Shown here: positions 60,795 through 64,000 of the stretch, piece after piece
Position numbering within the stretch: position 1 is the stretch's first letter
How the letters are laid out: every line of letters begins with the position of its first letter
Assembly: GCF_019972155.1 (NCBI RefSeq)
Contig: NZ_BOVL01000057.1
Span: 107,143-171,142, forward strand
Source of the DNA: Bradyrhizobium sp. RD5-C2
Lineage (GTDB): Bacteria > Pseudomonadota > Alphaproteobacteria > Rhizobiales > Xanthobacteraceae
Direction: 5' to 3'
Length of the DNA stretch: 64,000 nt
Made by a program: the position numbers and the translations under genes
Notes under the pieces: generated by a model
What the model saw: only the letters and a program-made list of their open reading frames with translations
What the model was told of the DNA's origin: nothing
Databases searched by the model: none

Positions 60795-63506
60795 ATGGCC
60801 AATCAGCGTGACCCCGATAAAAGACCCTCGCCGGATGCGCTGCTGGAGGCGGCGCGCCGGGAGACCGATCGATCGGGGCGGCTAAAGATCTTCATCGGCG
60901 CCGCCCCCGGCGTCGGCAAGACCTACGAGATGCTCTCGAGTGCCCACGCCCGCCTCAAGGCGGGCGTCGACGTCGTGGTCGGTGTCGTCGAAACCCACGG
61001 GCGGGTGGAGACCGAGGCGCTGCTCAGGGGTCTCGAGGTGATACCGCGGAAGCGGCTGGCCTATCGCGACCAGACGCTCGAGGAGATGGACCTCGACGCC
61101 CTGATCGCGCGGCGACCGCAGCTCGCGCTGGTCGACGAGCTCGCCCATACCAATGCCCCGGGCAGCCGGCATCCCAAGCGTTATCTCGACGTCGAGGAAT
61201 TGCTGTCGCACGGCATCGACGTCTACACCGCGATCAACATCCAGCACATCGAGAGCCTCAACGACGTCGTCGCGCAGATCACCCATGTGCGGGTGCGCGA
61301 GACGGTGCCCGACTCGGTGGTCGATCGCGCCGATGCCATCGAGCTGATCGACCTCACGCCCGACGACCTGATCCAGCGCCTGAAGGAGGGCAAGGTCTAT
61401 GTGCCGAAGCAGGCGGAGCGGGCGCTGGAGCACTATTTCTCGCCCGGCAATCTCACCGCGCTGCGCGAGCTGGCGCTGCGGCGTACCGCCGAGCGGGTCG
61501 ACGAGCAGCTGCTCACCCACATGCAGGCCAATGCGATCCAGGGGCCCTGGGCCGCGGGCGAGCGCATCCTGGTGTGCCTGAGCGAGGATCCGCGCGCGGC
61601 CGGCCTTGTGCGCTACACCAAGCGCCTGGCCGACCGGCTGCATGCGCAATGGACCGCGGTCAGCATCGAGACGCGCCGCAGCCTGCAATTGAGCGACGAG
61701 CAGCGCGACCGGCTTTCCGACACCATGCGGCTCGCGGAATCGCTCGGCGGCGAGGCGCTGACGCTTCCCGGCGTCGGCCGCCGCATCGCCGACGACGTCA
61801 TCAATTTCGCCCAGGCCAACAACGTCACCCAGATCATCATCGGCAAGTCGACGCGCTCGCGCTGGTTCGAGCTGACCCGCGGTTCGGTGGTGCACGATCT
61901 GGTGCGCCGCGCCGGCAATATCAGCGTCAACGTGATCGCCGGCGACGAATTGCCGGTCGGCAAGGCAGCGGTGCAGACCGCGCAGCGGCAGGAGCCGTTC
62001 AATCCGCGGCCCTATCTGATGGCGCTGCTGCTGACGGCGATCGGGCTCGGCGCGGCCAAGCTAATCCAGCCGTTTTTCGGCATCGAGAATGTCGACCTCG
62101 TGTTCATCACCGCGGTGGTCGGTGCGGCGGCGCGCTACGGGCTGTGGCCTTCGCTGCTGGCCAGCGTCGCCGCCTCGCTGTGCTACAATTTCTTCTTCCT
62201 GCCGCCGGTCTATACTTTCACCATCACCGACCCGACCAATGTCGCGGCGTTCTTCTTCTTCATGCTGATCGCGCTGCTGGTCTCCAACGTCGCGGCGCGG
62301 GTGCGCGTCCAGGCCGACACCGCGATCGGCCGCGTCCGCACCACCGAGTCGCTCTATGCGTTCAGCCGCAAGCTCGCCGGCACCGCGACGCTCGACGACG
62401 TGCTGTGGGCGACCGCCTACCAGATTGCGCTGATGCTGAAGGTGCGCGTGGTGCTGCTGCTGCCGGAGGACGGCATGCTGACGGTCAAGAGCGGCTATCC
62501 GCCGGAGGACCAACTCGATCAGGCCGATCTCGCCGCCGCCAACTGGGCCTGGGGCAACGATCGCCCGGCCGGCCGCGGCTCCGACACGCTGCCGGGCGGC
62601 AAGCGATTGTTCCTGCCGATGCGCACCGGCCGCGGCCCGATCGGCGTGATCGGCATCGACGACGACCGCACCGGGCCGCTGCTGACGCCCGACCAGCGCC
62701 GGCTGCTCGATGCGCTGGTCGACCAGGGCGCGCTGGCGATCGAGCGCGTGCTGCTGGTCGAGGACATGGATCGCGTCAAGCGCACGGTCGAGTCCGACCG
62801 GCTGCGCGGCGCGCTGTTGACCTCGATCTCGCACGACCTCAAGACGCCGCTGGCTTCGGTGCTCGGCTCGGCCTCGGCGCTGCGCGATCTCGGCACCAGC
62901 CTGAGCGATGCCCAGAAGCATGACCTGCTCGCGACCGTGATCGACGAATCCGAACGGCTGAATCGTTTCATCGCCAATCTCCTGGACATGACCAAGCTGG
63001 AATCCGGCGCGATCGTGCCCAACACCGCACGGCATGATGTCGGCGAGATCGTCGGCAGCGCGCTGCGCCGCGCCGCCAAGATCCTCGTACATCACCGGGT
63101 GTCGCTCGAGCTCGCGGCCGACCTGCCGATGCTGGAGCTCGACGCCGTGCTGTTCGAGCAGGTGCTGTTCAACCTGCTCGACAACGCCGCCAAATACGCA
63201 CCCTCGGACACCACGATCTCGATCCGCGGCACGCGCGACCGCGACACCATCGCGCTTCAGATCCTCGACGAGGGCAACGGCATTCCGGCCGCCGAGCTCG
63301 AAAGCGTGTTCGACAAGTTCTACCGCGCCGAGAAGGGCGATCATGTCCGTCCCGGCACCGGCCTCGGGCTTGCGATCTCGCGCGGCTTCGTCGAGGCGAT
63401 GCGCGGCACGATCGCGGCGGCCAACCGCTCCGACCGGACCGGCGCCGTCATCACCATCCGCCTGCCGATCCCGGCCAACACCAATGCGCTGGACACTGCT
63501 GCATGA
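60795..63506 (+). CDS. kdpD: Sensor histidine kinase of the Kdp system
   Basis: A 903-residue sensor. The N-terminal KdpD domain has Walker A GAAPGVGKTYEM near residue 36. A Usp-like domain, four transmembrane helices (LMALLLTAIGLGAAK onward) and a GAF-like domain follow. The kinase part has the phosphorylated histidine in SISHDLKTPLAS and an ATPase domain with GTGLGLAI. It senses low potassium or turgor and activates KdpE. The ATG at 60795 follows kdpC by 39 bp; the stop overlaps the kdpE start by four bases. Confidence 0.96.
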   Translation: MANQRDPDKRPSPDALLEAARRETDRSGRLKIFIGAAPGVGKTYEMLSSAHARLKAGVDVVVGVVETHGRVETEALLRGLEVIPRKRLAYRDQTLEEMDLDALIARRPQLALVDELAHTNAPGSRHPKRYLDVEELLSHGIDVYTAINIQHIESLNDVVAQITHVRVRETVPDSVVDRADAIELIDLTPDDLIQRLKEGKVYVPKQAERALEHYFSPGNLTALRELALRRTAERVDEQLLTHMQANAIQGPWAAGERILVCLSEDPRAAGLVRYTKRLADRLHAQWTAVSIETRRSLQLSDEQRDRLSDTMRLAESLGGEALTLPGVGRRIADDVINFAQANNVTQIIIGKSTRSRWFELTRGSVVHDLVRRAGNISVNVIAGDELPVGKAAVQTAQRQEPFNPRPYLMALLLTAIGLGAAKLIQPFFGIENVDLVFITAVVGAAARYGLWPSLLASVAASLCYNFFFLPPVYTFTITDPTNVAAFFFFMLIALLVSNVAARVRVQADTAIGRVRTTESLYAFSRKLAGTATLDDVLWATAYQIALMLKVRVVLLLPEDGMLTVKSGYPPEDQLDQADLAAANWAWGNDRPAGRGSDTLPGGKRLFLPMRTGRGPIGVIGIDDDRTGPLLTPDQRRLLDALVDQGALAIERVLLVEDMDRVKRTVESDRLRGALLTSISHDLKTPLASVLGSASALRDLGTSLSDAQKHDLLATVIDESERLNRFIANLLDMTKLESGAIVPNTARHDVGEIVGSALRRAAKILVHHRVSLELAADLPMLELDAVLFEQVLFNLLDNAAKYAPSDTTISIRGTRDRDTIALQILDEGNGIPAAELESVFDKFYRAEKGDHVRPGTGLGLAISRGFVEAMRGTIAAANRSDRTGAVITIRLPIPANTNALDTAA

Positions 63507-64000
63507 ACGCCACGCCGATCAAAGTCCTGGTCATCGACGATGAGCCGCCGATCCGCAAGCTCCTGCGGATGGGGCTGAGCACGCGGGGCTACGACATCCT
63601 CGAAGCCTCCAACGGCAAGATCGCGCTGGAAATGCTGGGCGAGGGGCCGGCGCTGATCATCCTCGATCTCGGACTGCCCGACATCCAGGGCCACGATCTG
63701 TTGCGCATGATTCGCGGCCGCAACGAGAGCGTTCCGATCGTGGTGCTGTCGAGCCGCGGCGACGAAGGCGGCAAGGTGCAGGCGCTCGATCTCGGCGCCG
63801 ACGATTACCTGACCAAGCCGTTCGGCATGGACGAACTGCTGGCGCGGCTGCGCGCCGCGCTGCGCCACCAGCTGCAGGTGCAGGGCGAGCGGCCGGTGTT
63901 CCGCTCCGGTGATCTCTCGGTCGATCTGGTGCGCCGGATCGTCAAGGTCGGCGACAAGGAGATCAAGCTGTCGCCGAAGGAGTACGACCTGCTGCGCGTG
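63503..64000 (+). CDS. kdpE: Response regulator of the Kdp system (partial, runs off the window)
   Basis: The first 166 residues of an OmpR-type regulator. VLVIDDEPPIRKLL, the phosphoacceptor aspartate in LILDLGLPD-like sequence (ILDLGLPDIQG), and YLTKPFGMDELLARL are receiver-domain marks. The DNA-binding domain begins at the end of the window (KLSPKEYDLL). It activates kdpFABC transcription after phosphorylation by KdpD. The ATGA overlap implies coupling with kdpD. The 3' end is outside the window. Confidence 0.95.
   Translation, partial: MNATPIKVLVIDDEPPIRKLLRMGLSTRGYDILEASNGKIALEMLGEGPALIILDLGLPDIQGHDLLRMIRGRNESVPIVVLSSRGDEGGKVQALDLGADDYLTKPFGMDELLARLRAALRHQLQVQGERPVFRSGDLSVDLVRRIVKVGDKEIKLSPKEYDLLRV

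Overview
The window is about 64 kb of GC-rich DNA from an alphaproteobacterium, most likely a Bradyrhizobium-type member of the Nitrobacteraceae. The grounds are codon use, the abundance of solute-binding proteins, a pntB end, a kdpFABCDE operon, and palindromic intergenic repeats of the kind common in that group. No plasmid, phage, transposase or CRISPR signature is visible. All gene names rest on motif reading and memory of the families; no database search was run.

Region 1 (1-6.8 kb): the 3' end of pntB; a leftward pair of thiamine-diphosphate enzyme subunits (alpha/beta, sulfopyruvate- or phosphonopyruvate-decarboxylase type) ending in a clear terminator; and, divergently, a polyamine-type ABC importer (binding protein, two permeases, ATPase) followed by an NTF2-like protein. 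A direct repeat in the shared promoter suggests one regulator for both arms.

Region 2 (7.0-23.4 kb) is the centre of interest. It carries what looks like a complete route from a carboxylated pyridine, best guess picolinate (pyridine-2-carboxylate), to fumarate. The parts are a molybdenum hydroxylase (three genes, the Fe-S subunit fused to a CoxG-like domain), a Rieske oxygenase, an amidohydrolase-type decarboxylase, 2,5-dihydroxypyridine dioxygenase (NicX/PicD), N-formylmaleamate deformylase (NicD/PicE), maleamate amidase (NicF/PicF), maleate isomerase (NicE/PicG), an ABC binding protein, an MFS importer and a MarR regulator. The Rieske oxygenase is unusual: ferredoxin, FAD reductase and catalytic alpha subunit lie in one 950-residue ORF, with a Shine-Dalgarno sequence and GTG codons preserved at the reductase/alpha junction. 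A sequence close to AGAGATGTATACTGA recurs at the promoters of these units, on top of the -10 boxes, and is the probable MarR operator; one copy lies oddly between two convergent gene ends.

Region 3 (23.4-27.1 kb): a second small catabolic-looking module (ABC binding protein divergent from an XRE-cupin regulator, a cupin and an iron alcohol dehydrogenase), with a perfect 16-bp inverted repeat between the arms. Region 4 (27.2-32.2 kb): a chaperone-usher pilus cluster of the spore-coat-U type, then tRNA-Ile2(CAU). Region 5 (32.6-43.6 kb): orphan solute-binding proteins (TctC, TAXI, Leu/Ile/Val type), two MoeA-like genes (one fused to a periplasmic-binding-like domain), a spermidine-synthase/transporter fusion, mobB and a TusA-like protein. 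The molybdenum-cofactor genes are relevant because the hydroxylase of region 2 needs this cofactor.

Region 6 (43.9-55.5 kb): an oxalate/formate-type MFS, small secreted or unknown proteins, a Lon protease with an Hsp20 protein, CorA, slipin plus NfeD, a DapA-family protein in which arginine replaces the Schiff-base lysine, and small unknown proteins. Region 7 (55.6-64 kb): a perfect 35-bp inverted repeat, then the high-affinity potassium system kdpF-A-B-C-D-E, with two extra mini membrane ORFs flanking kdpF and a palindromic repeat inserted between kdpB and kdpC. kdpE runs off the window.
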